From JAUNSR01 sp036655755 (GTDB lineage Bacteria > Bacteroidota > Bacteroidia > Bacteroidales > JAUNSR01), in contig JAVVPN010000029.1 of NCBI GenBank assembly GCA_036655755.1, forward strand, positions 1 through 36,934: a stretch of 36,934 nt of DNA, read 5' to 3'. Under the pieces are notes generated by a model. That model worked only from the letters and a program-made list of their open reading frames with translations, was not told where the DNA came from and did no database searches. The position numbers and the translations under genes are program-made. Below are positions 18,524 to 25,094 of this stretch, piece by piece (the stretch's first letter is position 1; each line of letters opens with the position of its first letter).

Positions 18524-18787
18524 GTTCAGCCGGTTTTTGAATAAACGACCCAGTAACAGATAGATTCCGTACCACACGGCTACAATTATCACAATAATTA
18601 CTGCGATTGATAGCCCGATAGGGAATCCTAATCCAAACGATAATAAAAACATAATGCTTGAAATAGCTTCCATCGGGTTTAAAAGAGCCCAATGGAAGCT
18701 ATCGCTTTGTGGAGCCATGCCATAACTAAGCAGACTAACCAAACATAACACCACAAACAACGAAAGAAAAGCTTGAAATAATCTCAT
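18518..18787 (-). CDS. Small membrane protein, two hydrophobic segments
   Basis: This is an 89-residue protein with an N-terminal hydrophobic segment (a signal anchor or signal peptide, FLSLFVVLCLVSLL) and a second, longer one (LGFPIGLSIAVIIVIIVAVWYGIYLLL), ending with basic residues. Not recognised. The stop codon region overlaps the end of the dihydrouridine synthase gene on the other strand. Its reading frame is intact and hydrophobicity is patterned, so it is probably real. It might be co-transcribed with the YwqG-like gene upstream on the same strand (42 bases apart). Confidence 0.6.
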   Translation of the reverse strand: MRLFQAFLSLFVVLCLVSLLSYGMAPQSDSFHWALLNPMEAISSIMFLLSFGLGFPIGLSIAVIIVIIVAVWYGIYLLLGRLFKNRLNS

Positions 18788-18828
18788 TTATCTATATTAT
18801 TTTTTTGTATAAACGCCAATTTAATAAA

Positions 18829-19689
18829 TTAATAACAATCCCAATGATAAAACACCTCCGAAAAATTCAGATCAGCTAATTGCCGGGGAGTAATAAAAAA
18901 ATTACACACTCCGTCATCACCCCAACTGATTCCCTGATCAGTATCTGAATCCAGTTGCAACAACAAGACAGAATAATCTCCATATCCGTTATCAATACTT
19001 CGCGGATCACTTTGCGTAAACATCGGATAGCCTCCGATTCGGGAGCCGCTCGCATTGCATAGCTCTTCCATCTTATCTCTGATTTCCACAGGAATCTCTT
19101 CAAAAGAAGTTGTCATCGGGTATTCTTTCTGATATGCCGCCAACAAACTTGATTCATAACGAAAATCCTGCCAGCCAATTACAGAAACAGCCGGAGTAAA
19201 TGCCATTTTCAACTCTTTCTGCACGGGGAACTCTGCTTCATATTCTACTTGCACCGGCAATTCTTTTAATAAATTATCTTCACAAACGATCTCCCGGTGA
19301 TATATCACCCTGAATCCGGCTTGTAAAAGAGGTTTTTCAGAATCCATCCCGTACAAATAATCAGTACCGATAAAAAATTGCAAAATTCCAAAAGATGGAA
19401 ATCCTTTTAACGGAGGCATTTGTGCAAAATTAATCTGAGCCAGAAAGGCTAGCGGTTTTTCACTCTCCTCCGGACGTTCATCAAGAGGATATTTAAAGTC
19501 GGACGGCATATAAGGTATCCCTCCCACTTTACTATCTGTCAATAAACACGGTGCCGAAATTAATGAAATAGTTACAGCATCTTCTGCATCCATTGTAAAA
19601 CCATCTTCCGGTTCAGTCATGAGCGCTGGAGTTTTAATATCCAACACATCGCTCTTGATTGTTTGAATTATTTTTCTGAAAAATTGCAT
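18829..19689 (-). CDS. YwqG-like DUF1963 protein
   Basis: This is a 286-residue soluble protein of the YwqG/DUF1963 family. Diagnostic features are the early SKVGGIPYMP block, then PLAFLAQINFAQMPPL, GILQFFIG, a central polar region, and the C-terminal GDYSVLLLQLDSD followed by WGDDGVCNFFI. DUF1963 proteins are widespread, cytoplasmic and of unknown biochemical function. The start is the ATG at 19689; an in-frame GTG at 19731 would add 14 residues and is less likely. It is divergent from the lysO genes, with about 95 bases between the start codons. Confidence 0.85.
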   Translation of the reverse strand: MQFFRKIIQTIKSDVLDIKTPALMTEPEDGFTMDAEDAVTISLISAPCLLTDSKVGGIPYMPSDFKYPLDERPEESEKPLAFLAQINFAQMPPLKGFPSFGILQFFIGTDYLYGMDSEKPLLQAGFRVIYHREIVCEDNLLKELPVQVEYEAEFPVQKELKMAFTPAVSVIGWQDFRYESSLLAAYQKEYPMTTSFEEIPVEIRDKMEELCNASGSRIGGYPMFTQSDPRSIDNGYGDYSVLLLQLDSDTDQGISWGDDGVCNFFITPRQLADLNFSEVFYHWDCY

Positions 19690-19762
19690 ATAGAGTGGAT
19701 TTAAATAAGAAGGTTCTTTATATAATAACACTTAATCATACAAAGAAGCGATCAGAAAGGGG

Positions 19763-19770
19763 TATCTTTG
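19763..19770 (+). promoter_or_regulatory. -7 promoter element of the lysO pair
   Basis: TATCTTTG matches TAnnTTTG exactly. It predicts a transcript start near 19777, only about 8 bases before the ATG at 19785, so the mRNA would be nearly leaderless. Confidence 0.5.
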
Positions 19771-19784
19771 CAAAAAATTTATTT

Positions 19785-20066
19785 ATGATTTCATTAATTC
19801 TCACATTGCTTGCCGGTATCCTGCTCGGCAGGATTTTTCGTGACAAACCGTTTGTCAAAATTAGTGGAAAACTTATCTTTCCCATCGTTTTAGTTCTTCT
19901 TTTTCTTATGGGTATTACCATTGGCACCAATGACGAAATTATCGCCAACCTGGATCGTCTGGGTATCGAAGCGCTCATTATTACCGGAGGTGCTATTGCC
20001 GGATCTTTAGCCGGAGCTGCCGGACTTTGGTATTTTATCTTTGCAAAGAAGGAGGAAAAAGCATGA
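19785..20066 (+). CDS. lysO: LysO lysine exporter, N-terminal part
   Basis: This 93-residue membrane protein corresponds to the N-terminal portion of LysO (YbjE, DUF340), which exports L-lysine in E. coli. It has three hydrophobic segments with the family's LLAGILLGRIFR start and a LFLMGITIGTNDEI block. The E. coli protein is about 299 residues in one chain. Here the coding sequence ends at 20066 and the remainder follows immediately as a separate frame. The split is between domains and both halves are intact, so it is a natural two-subunit form rather than a frameshift. The start at 19785 is preferred over 19695 because of the -7 element at 19763. Confidence 0.85.
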   Translation: MISLILTLLAGILLGRIFRDKPFVKISGKLIFPIVLVLLFLMGITIGTNDEIIANLDRLGIEALIITGGAIAGSLAGAAGLWYFIFAKKEEKA

Positions 20067-20665
20067 TAGGAAGTTTATTAATTGCAATTGTTCTTTTAGG
20101 AGGAACTCTTTTAGGTTATTTCGGATTACTTCCCGCATTTTTACTTGAAAATGACTGGAGTATGTGGGCGCTGTTTTTACTTCTTTTCTCAGTCGGTATC
20201 AGTGTGGGGAGCGATAAAGAACTAGCCGGCAAATTACGTAATCAAAGTCCCGTACTGCTTTTGATTCCACTTGTTACCATTATCGGAACCCTTTTAGGAG
20301 TATTAATGGTAAGCCCTTTTGTAAATGGGCGTTCCATTGCCGATTGTATGGCGGTAGGATCGGGATTCGCTTATTACTCATTATCCAGCATCCTCATTAC
20401 GGGATATAAAGGCACTGATCTTGGTGTCGTTGCCCTAATGTCGAATATTATTCGCGAAGTGGTAGTATTGGTGCTGACACCTCTTTTAGTACGTTATTTT
20501 GGTAAACTTGCACCGATTTGTTGTGCCGGTGCTACCTCTATGGACAGCACATTACCGGTCATCATTAAATCCACCGGACCGGAGTTTGTCATTATAGCCC
20601 TCATTCATGGTATTATGGTTGATTTCTCCGTTCCGTTTTTAGTAGGCTTCTTCTGTACGATATAA
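20063..20665 (+). CDS. lysO: LysO lysine exporter, C-terminal part
   Basis: This 200-residue membrane protein carries the second part of LysO/DUF340, with about six hydrophobic segments and the conserved MAVGSGFAYYSLSSILIT and ATSMDSTLPVI motifs. It begins with ATG overlapping the previous gene's TGA (ATGA), which indicates translational coupling. AAGGAGG at about 20049-20055 is a strong Shine-Dalgarno sequence, unusual for this phylum, and supports this start over the in-frame ATG at 20027. It works with the N-terminal part to export lysine, and perhaps thialysine, judging from the E. coli protein. A GC-rich hairpin repeat follows at 20749. Confidence 0.87.
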   Translation: MIGSLLIAIVLLGGTLLGYFGLLPAFLLENDWSMWALFLLLFSVGISVGSDKELAGKLRNQSPVLLLIPLVTIIGTLLGVLMVSPFVNGRSIADCMAVGSGFAYYSLSSILITGYKGTDLGVVALMSNIIREVVVLVLTPLLVRYFGKLAPICCAGATSMDSTLPVIIKSTGPEFVIIALIHGIMVDFSVPFLVGFFCTI

Positions 20666-20748
20666 ACAAACACGCTTTCGCAACTTATTATTGAGCTCGG
20701 ATCTTATTATAATTCATGGGCAATCTGAGCGTCGGCCGTGAGGAATTC

Positions 20749-20854
20749 AAAAGTCGTCCGCGAGCAACTTATAGTTTGTTCGCGGACGACTTTTAAGTTC
20801 TTCGCGAGCGACGTTCGGGTTCTTCACGGGCGGCGTTCGGGTTGCTCCCGAACC
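20749..20854 (+). repeat. GC-rich intergenic repeat element with hairpins
   Basis: A 15-base-pair perfect stem (20749-20763 with 20780-20794) ends in TTTT and could terminate lysO. Its right half is related to two 22-base tandem units, 20797-20818 and 20819-20840 (19 of 22 bases identical), and a partial third unit follows. Another seven-pair hairpin (GTTCGGG/CCCGAAC) lies at 20835-20853. The element is much richer in GC than the flanking sequence. It has the look of an interspersed REP-like family, but only one locus is visible here. Confidence 0.6.
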
Positions 20855-20878
20855 ATCACTGCGAGAGGTAGTATAAAA

Positions 20879-20920
20879 AAGCAGAATAATCGTTACCAAA
20901 ATGCAACGGTTATTCTGCTT
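20879..20920 (-). terminator. Terminator of selD
   Basis: The arms 20879-20894 and 20905-20920 pair over 16 positions with one G-U-type mismatch around ten bases. Six A's on the plus strand (20875-20880) become the T-run on the minus strand, ending the selenium operon. Confidence 0.85.
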
Positions 20921-20936
20921 CACAACAAATGCAATA

Positions 20937-21980
20937 TCAGAAAATCCAAACGGTTTTTTGTCCTTTTTCTATCACTTCTCCGATTATCGCTGCCTGAGGA
21001 TGGATATCGTCCGCTTGCAAAAGCATTAATACCTCATCAGCCTTCTCTTTATCTACCGCCATTAATAATCCGCCCGAAGTCTGAGCATCACAAAACAACA
21101 TTTTATCTGCTGTAGAAACCGTATGTGAAAAGTGGACTTCATCCTGCACAAAACGATTATTTCTGAAAGCGGCACCTGGTATGCAACCTTCATCAAGAAG
21201 TTCATCCACACCCTTAAAACGAGGAATAGCGGCACTCTCTATTTCAAACGAAACATGACTCGCCTGCGCCATCCGCATCGCATGTCCCAACAATCCAAAA
21301 CCGGTTATATCAGTTGCCCCTTTTACTCCTGCCTGTTGCATCACTTCCATCCCATGCCGGTTAAGCAAGCTCATTTGTTCAAGCATTTGTGTATAAACGT
21401 CCGCATCCGCCATTCCCATACGGTGTGCAGCCATTAATACTCCGGCCCCGAGGGGTTTTGTCAGAATCAGTTTCTGACCGACACGAGCTCCGGCATTTGT
21501 AATCAGCCGATCGGGATGAACTGTTCCCACAACAGCCAACCCGTATTTCGGAATCGGATCCTCTATTGTATGGCCGCCCATCATAAACGCTCCCGCCTCA
21601 TTCACTTTTTGCTGGCCTCCTTGCAAAATCTCTTTTAAAACATCCAATGAAATACCGGATGCCGGAAACATGGTCAGGTTAAGCGTCAGCAACGGAGTTC
21701 CCCCCATGGCATATACATCGCTTAACGCGTTGGCTGCGGCGATGTTTCCAAAAGTAAACGGGTCAGAACAGAGAGGTGGGAAGAAATCGGTGGTTACGAT
21801 TAATGCCGTTTCATCATTGAGCCGATACACACCGGCATCATCATGCGTTTCAATATCCACCATGATTCGTTTATCATGCAATAACGGAATATCTTTAAGA
21901 AGGTCGCCTAGTTGGTCGGGCGACAGTTTTGCCGAACATCCGCCATAGGTGACCGTTTCGAGTAAATCAAATTTTCTCAT
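20937..21980 (-). CDS. selD: Selenide, water dikinase
   Basis: SelD makes selenophosphate from selenide and ATP, the selenium donor for selenocysteine and for 2-selenouridine in tRNA. The 347 residues match the family. The catalytic site is the cysteine form: TYGGCSAKLSP with C15 at the position of E. coli C17 and K18 as the ATP-phosphate lysine, so it is not a selenocysteine-containing enzyme. The ATP-binding strand VTTDFFPPL and the GGH(T)IEDPIPKYG block follow. It is the last gene of the operon mnmH-yedF-desulfurase-DUF3343-selD, overlapping the previous stop by four bases (ATGA), and is followed by a strong terminator. Confidence 0.97.
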   Translation of the reverse strand: MRKFDLLETVTYGGCSAKLSPDQLGDLLKDIPLLHDKRIMVDIETHDDAGVYRLNDETALIVTTDFFPPLCSDPFTFGNIAAANALSDVYAMGGTPLLTLNLTMFPASGISLDVLKEILQGGQQKVNEAGAFMMGGHTIEDPIPKYGLAVVGTVHPDRLITNAGARVGQKLILTKPLGAGVLMAAHRMGMADADVYTQMLEQMSLLNRHGMEVMQQAGVKGATDITGFGLLGHAMRMAQASHVSFEIESAAIPRFKGVDELLDEGCIPGAAFRNNRFVQDEVHFSHTVSTADKMLFCDAQTSGGLLMAVDKEKADEVLMLLQADDIHPQAAIIGEVIEKGQKTVWIF

Positions 21981-22186
21981 TTATATATATTCATTTCAAT
22001 CTTATTCATTTCCAGCACATCACAAAGCCGGGCCATCTCTTTTTCTTCAATTTCAAGACACATGCCGCACTGTGCGGCTATTTTTACCGGAACCGGACGC
22101 ACCGTAACGGGTAAGTTATGGTCCTTACACAATCTGTCGGCTCGGATAACGTCGCGGGTAGTACGGAAGAGTATGATTTTATTCAT
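21977..22186 (-). CDS. DUF3343 putative Se/S carrier-like protein
   Basis: This is a 69-residue protein of the DUF3343 family, annotated as a putative selenium/sulfur carrier because of its genomic company. It has a ferredoxin-like fold pattern and a CxxC pair (C40, C43 in QCGMCLE), with an additional C20. In this operon it could shuttle persulfide or perselenide between the desulfurase-like enzyme and SelD. That is an inference from context and cysteines, not demonstrated here. It overlaps selD by four bases and starts four bases after the preceding stop, so the operon is tightly coupled. Confidence 0.82.
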   Translation of the reverse strand: MNKIILFRTTRDVIRADRLCKDHNLPVTVRPVPVKIAAQCGMCLEIEEKEMARLCDVLEMNKIEMNIYK

Positions 22187-22190
22187 TATT

Positions 22191-23306
22191 TTATTTACAG
22201 ATTAAACGAAGTGCATTCACAAGATGATCGAGGTCGCTATCTGTATGATAAGGCGACAAAGAGATCCGCACTGCACCTTGCGGAAAAGTACCCAGTGTTT
22301 TATGGGCAAGCGGTGCGCAATGCAATCCGCTCCTCACCTCTATTCCAAATTGGTTATCAAGCATGAATGCAATCTGATCCACAGGGATGGTTTCATGAAC
22401 AAGCGAGAACAGCTCCCCCTGGTCGGCCTCTTTGGCCGCTCTTAAAATCGTCATTCCCGGAATGGATGCGATGCCGGTCATGCAGCGAATGAAGGCCTCG
22501 CGGTCATGCTGCCATGCCGGTGGGTTCGTAAGCGCTGCGAGCAATCCCACTATTCCGACAAGATTAGGGGTCCCTGCTTCAAACCGATCCGGATATACTG
22601 TTGGCATCGCAAAAGAATCGGACAGCGATCCGGTTCCTCCGTAAAGCAATGGGGTTATTCTATCCGGATGACGCGCATAAAAGCCCCCGGTTCCGGTGGG
22701 TCCGAGCAACCCTTTATGTCCGGTGAAAAAGAGATACTCCACTCCCCATTCGTCGGCCTTTACCGGAATTGCTCCTACCGACTGAGTAACATCGGCCATG
22801 ACCGGAATTTCCGGTAATAACCGGCAGATTCGCCCAATGGGCTGAATGACTCCATTTACATTACTTTGATGATTAATGATCACCAAAGAAAGGTTCTCGC
22901 GCGACATGCGCGCCATAGCGTCGCAATCGATTTTGCCATCCGGCAATGACGGCAATACGCGAACCCGGATACGTCCCTCTTGCTCGAGTGCATATAAAGG
23001 GCGCATCACAGCGTTATGCTCTAACGGCGACACCCATACCTCGCCAGTTGGTTTAATGCCTGAAATCAGGGTGTTTGCCGCACTTGTTGCATTCGGAGTA
23101 AAAAACAGATGCTCTGTGCAATCAATACCTAATCGTTGCGCCAGTGCCTCGCGGCATTGCTCTGCCAAATCCGTACTTTCAAGGATGCGCCGATAAGCAG
23201 CGCGTCCGTATGTGCCGCCTTGCGATTTTGTAAAAAGATACATCGCATCTGCTACAGCTTCGGGTTTTGGGAAAGAGGTACTGCCATTATCAAAATATGT
23301 ATTCAT
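22191..23306 (-). CDS. Cysteine desulfurase / selenocysteine lyase-like aminotransferase
   Basis: This is a class V PLP-dependent enzyme, probably removing sulfur or selenium from cysteine or selenocysteine. From the ATG at 23306 it has 371 residues. An in-frame TTG at 23318 overlaps the preceding gene and is less likely. Visible residues are the PLP lysine K198 in FFTGHKGLLGP, D172 in ADVTQSVG and the catalytic cysteine C330 in RSGLHCAPLAH, a SufS-like group II pattern. The sequence is of the TIGR01977 (EF2568) type, which I recall as commonly clustered with selD and yedF. Placed directly after yedF, it likely supplies selenium to SelD. Whether cysteine or selenocysteine is preferred cannot be told. 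Confidence 0.88.
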   Translation of the reverse strand: MNTYFDNGSTSFPKPEAVADAMYLFTKSQGGTYGRAAYRRILESTDLAEQCREALAQRLGIDCTEHLFFTPNATSAANTLISGIKPTGEVWVSPLEHNAVMRPLYALEQEGRIRVRVLPSLPDGKIDCDAMARMSRENLSLVIINHQSNVNGVIQPIGRICRLLPEIPVMADVTQSVGAIPVKADEWGVEYLFFTGHKGLLGPTGTGGFYARHPDRITPLLYGGTGSLSDSFAMPTVYPDRFEAGTPNLVGIVGLLAALTNPPAWQHDREAFIRCMTGIASIPGMTILRAAKEADQGELFSLVHETIPVDQIAFMLDNQFGIEVRSGLHCAPLAHKTLGTFPQGAVRISLSPYHTDSDLDHLVNALRLICK

Positions 23307-23314
23307 CAGGATGC

Positions 23315-23917
23315 TCAAGGATAAATAATATGACCGGCTCGGGTAAGAACTTCGGTAATTTTATACATATTGCTGATCATGCCCACCCCTAGTTGCGATT
23401 TTACGTCATAATACTCCAGACAGGTACCGCAGGCCATGATCCGGACTCCCTGTTCTTCCAATTTTTTAAAAGACAAAACCGTATCCGTATTTTTCAGAGC
23501 AAGATGCACCCCTCCATTATAAAGTACAATAGCAGAAGGCAATGCCGGTGTTTCAAGCAAGCTATTGATAAATGCCCGCATCAGCAGTTTCCCCAGCTCC
23601 TCATCTCCGCCTCCCATCGATTCACTTTTAATCACTACGACATAATTGGAGGATGCGGGAATATTACATAGGTCTGATATGTTGGGTTCGGGTTGGCTGA
23701 TTTGTGGTATTGTCAGCCGAAAACTTTCGCATTCACCTTGCATCGTGTAAACAAATTCGATATTTAGCTCCGTAAGGTAATCACGCAGATTACTGCAAGC
23801 CATTTCATTATCGGTAAGAATACACAATTCATCGCCGGGGTTGGCATCCCGGATCGCTTTACGCGTCATAATCAAAGGTTGCGGACACAATGTTCCGCGG
23901 GTATCAATCGTTATCAT
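23315..23917 (-). CDS. yedF: Selenium metabolism protein YedF
   Basis: This 200-residue protein fuses a TusA/SirA-like domain to a DsrE-like domain, the YedF (TIGR03527) architecture. The N-terminal domain carries the conserved RGTLCPQP with C11, the typical sulfur- or selenium-handling cysteine. The C-terminal part has the DsrE-type strand (YVVVIKSESMGGGDEELG) and a late GTCLEYYDVK motif with another cysteine. YedF is found almost only in genomes with selD and is thought to pass selenium in the selenophosphate pathway. It lies between mnmH (18 bases) and the desulfurase-like gene (8 bases). Confidence 0.92.
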   Translation of the reverse strand: MITIDTRGTLCPQPLIMTRKAIRDANPGDELCILTDNEMACSNLRDYLTELNIEFVYTMQGECESFRLTIPQISQPEPNISDLCNIPASSNYVVVIKSESMGGGDEELGKLLMRAFINSLLETPALPSAIVLYNGGVHLALKNTDTVLSFKKLEEQGVRIMACGTCLEYYDVKSQLGVGMISNMYKITEVLTRAGHIIYP

Positions 23918-23935
23918 CGATTATATCTTAATTTA

Positions 23936-24955
23936 TTAATTTTGAAAAGAAACAAGCCGGTGAGCGCCCCCTTTCGGATCATCGTCATGCATCGAAATTT
24001 TATATACCGCCGGGTTCCCCTGATCGCTCAACGATTTTTCATAGCTCCTATCATAATAAGCCAATGCTATCGAAACAGCGTCTTTCAATTGGCCCGATTC
24101 GATTGCCCGAATCGCATCCTGCGTCCGGTCGCCCCCTAAACGCCGCATAATCTTGCAAAACGCATCGATCAGGTCGGGTTTGGCGTAAGAACCATATTCG
24201 CGGCATAATCTGTCAATCCGTTTCTCATACGGAATTTCATAAAAATAAAGCGGAGCCTGTTTCATCCGGTTAAAAAACAGATCGGGTATTTGCACATGCC
24301 CGATACGACAGCTTTCGGCTTCAATCCATACGGGCTTTTGGGGATTCATGGTGCGTAATATAGCGTGGATATTATTCTCAAACATTTCAGAAGAGGGTTG
24401 TTCGCTCATTCCTAAATGGCCAAATGCCGACCCTTTATGATTTGCCAAAGCTTCCAGGTCGATAACCTGCTCATTCAGGCTGACCAATTGCCGAAGCACA
24501 TCTGTCTTGCCGCAACCCGTAAAGCCACCCAACAACCGGAAATTCCACGAATGGTGGGTAAGCAAATCCTCCATGCTTTTCCGATAAGCCTTATAACCGC
24601 CTTCAAGCACAAAAACATCGTATCCCCACATCCTGATCAATGCAGCCATATTATTGCTCCGCATTCCTCCGCGCCAGCAATACACCCCTATCGCTTTCTT
24701 TTCTTTATGAAACTGAAGTGCCTGTATCTTTTTATAAAATGAGGCCAGCTTCGGCCCTACCAATTCCAATCCACGCAGGATAGCTGTTTCAGCCGATTGT
24801 TTTGTATAGAGAGTACCTATTTCACTTCGCTCGTCATCTTCGAGCAACGGCATATTTATTGCTCCCGGAATGTGTCCCTGTTTGAACTCCTTTGGAGAAC
24901 GGACATCTATCAATATTCCGGTTTCCATTCGTTTGATGAATTCGTCTGTTTGCAT
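23936..24955 (-). CDS. mnmH: tRNA 2-selenouridine synthase
   Basis: MnmH (SelU, YbbB) converts 2-thiouridine at the tRNA wobble position (mnm5s2U or cmnm5s2U in Lys, Glu and Gln tRNAs) to 2-selenouridine using selenophosphate and a geranylated intermediate. The 339 residues comprise a rhodanese domain with C93 in YCWRGGMRSNNM, then a P-loop domain with GFTGCGKT at 144-151. It is the first gene of the operon ending in selD, giving the selenophosphate a local user. Its promoter is probably TATATTTG at 24993-25000 on the minus strand. Neither selA nor selB is present in the window. Confidence 0.96.
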   Translation of the reverse strand: MQTDEFIKRMETGILIDVRSPKEFKQGHIPGAINMPLLEDDERSEIGTLYTKQSAETAILRGLELVGPKLASFYKKIQALQFHKEKKAIGVYCWRGGMRSNNMAALIRMWGYDVFVLEGGYKAYRKSMEDLLTHHSWNFRLLGGFTGCGKTDVLRQLVSLNEQVIDLEALANHKGSAFGHLGMSEQPSSEMFENNIHAILRTMNPQKPVWIEAESCRIGHVQIPDLFFNRMKQAPLYFYEIPYEKRIDRLCREYGSYAKPDLIDAFCKIMRRLGGDRTQDAIRAIESGQLKDAVSIALAYYDRSYEKSLSDQGNPAVYKISMHDDDPKGGAHRLVSFQN

Positions 24956-24992
24956 GGTTATTTTGCTAACATATAATTTATATTTTTATTTA

Positions 24993-25000
24993 CAAATATA
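24993..25000 (-). promoter_or_regulatory. -7 promoter element of the selenium operon
   Basis: The plus-strand CAAATATA reads TATATTTG on the minus strand, an exact TAnnTTTG, giving a transcript start near 24986 and a leader of about 31 bases before the mnmH ATG. Confidence 0.55.
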
Positions 25001-25020
25001 AACATATAGATTCCTTTTTT

Positions 25021-25028
25021 TATATTTG
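25021..25028 (+). promoter_or_regulatory. -7 promoter element of nrdD
   Basis: TATATTTG matches TAnnTTTG and starts transcripts near 25035, leaving about 60 bases before the ATG at 25095. The adjoining AT-rich divergent region shows no recognisable NrdR or FNR box. Confidence 0.5.
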
Positions 25029-25094
25029 TCTTTAATTTTATCACATCAAATTTTCCAGCTACAATCATATTCATGCGATATATACTCTAATATC

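Noticed and set aside
20749..20854. Possible CRISPR array
   Set aside because: The repeated units abut without spacers and differ from each other; there are no cas genes.
20738..21115. Open frame of 125 codons on the plus strand spanning the repeat element and the end of selD
   Set aside because: It crosses a repeat, a terminator and the antisense of selD, and its product is low-complexity and basic without a recognisable domain.
21930..21980. Selenocysteine in SelD
   Set aside because: The catalytic position reads cysteine (C15 in GGCSAK), and there is no in-frame TGA in the gene.
25026..25094. Upstream start for NrdD
   Set aside because: The extension begins within the -7 promoter element, and NrdD proteins begin at MIQKVLKRDGR-like sequences.
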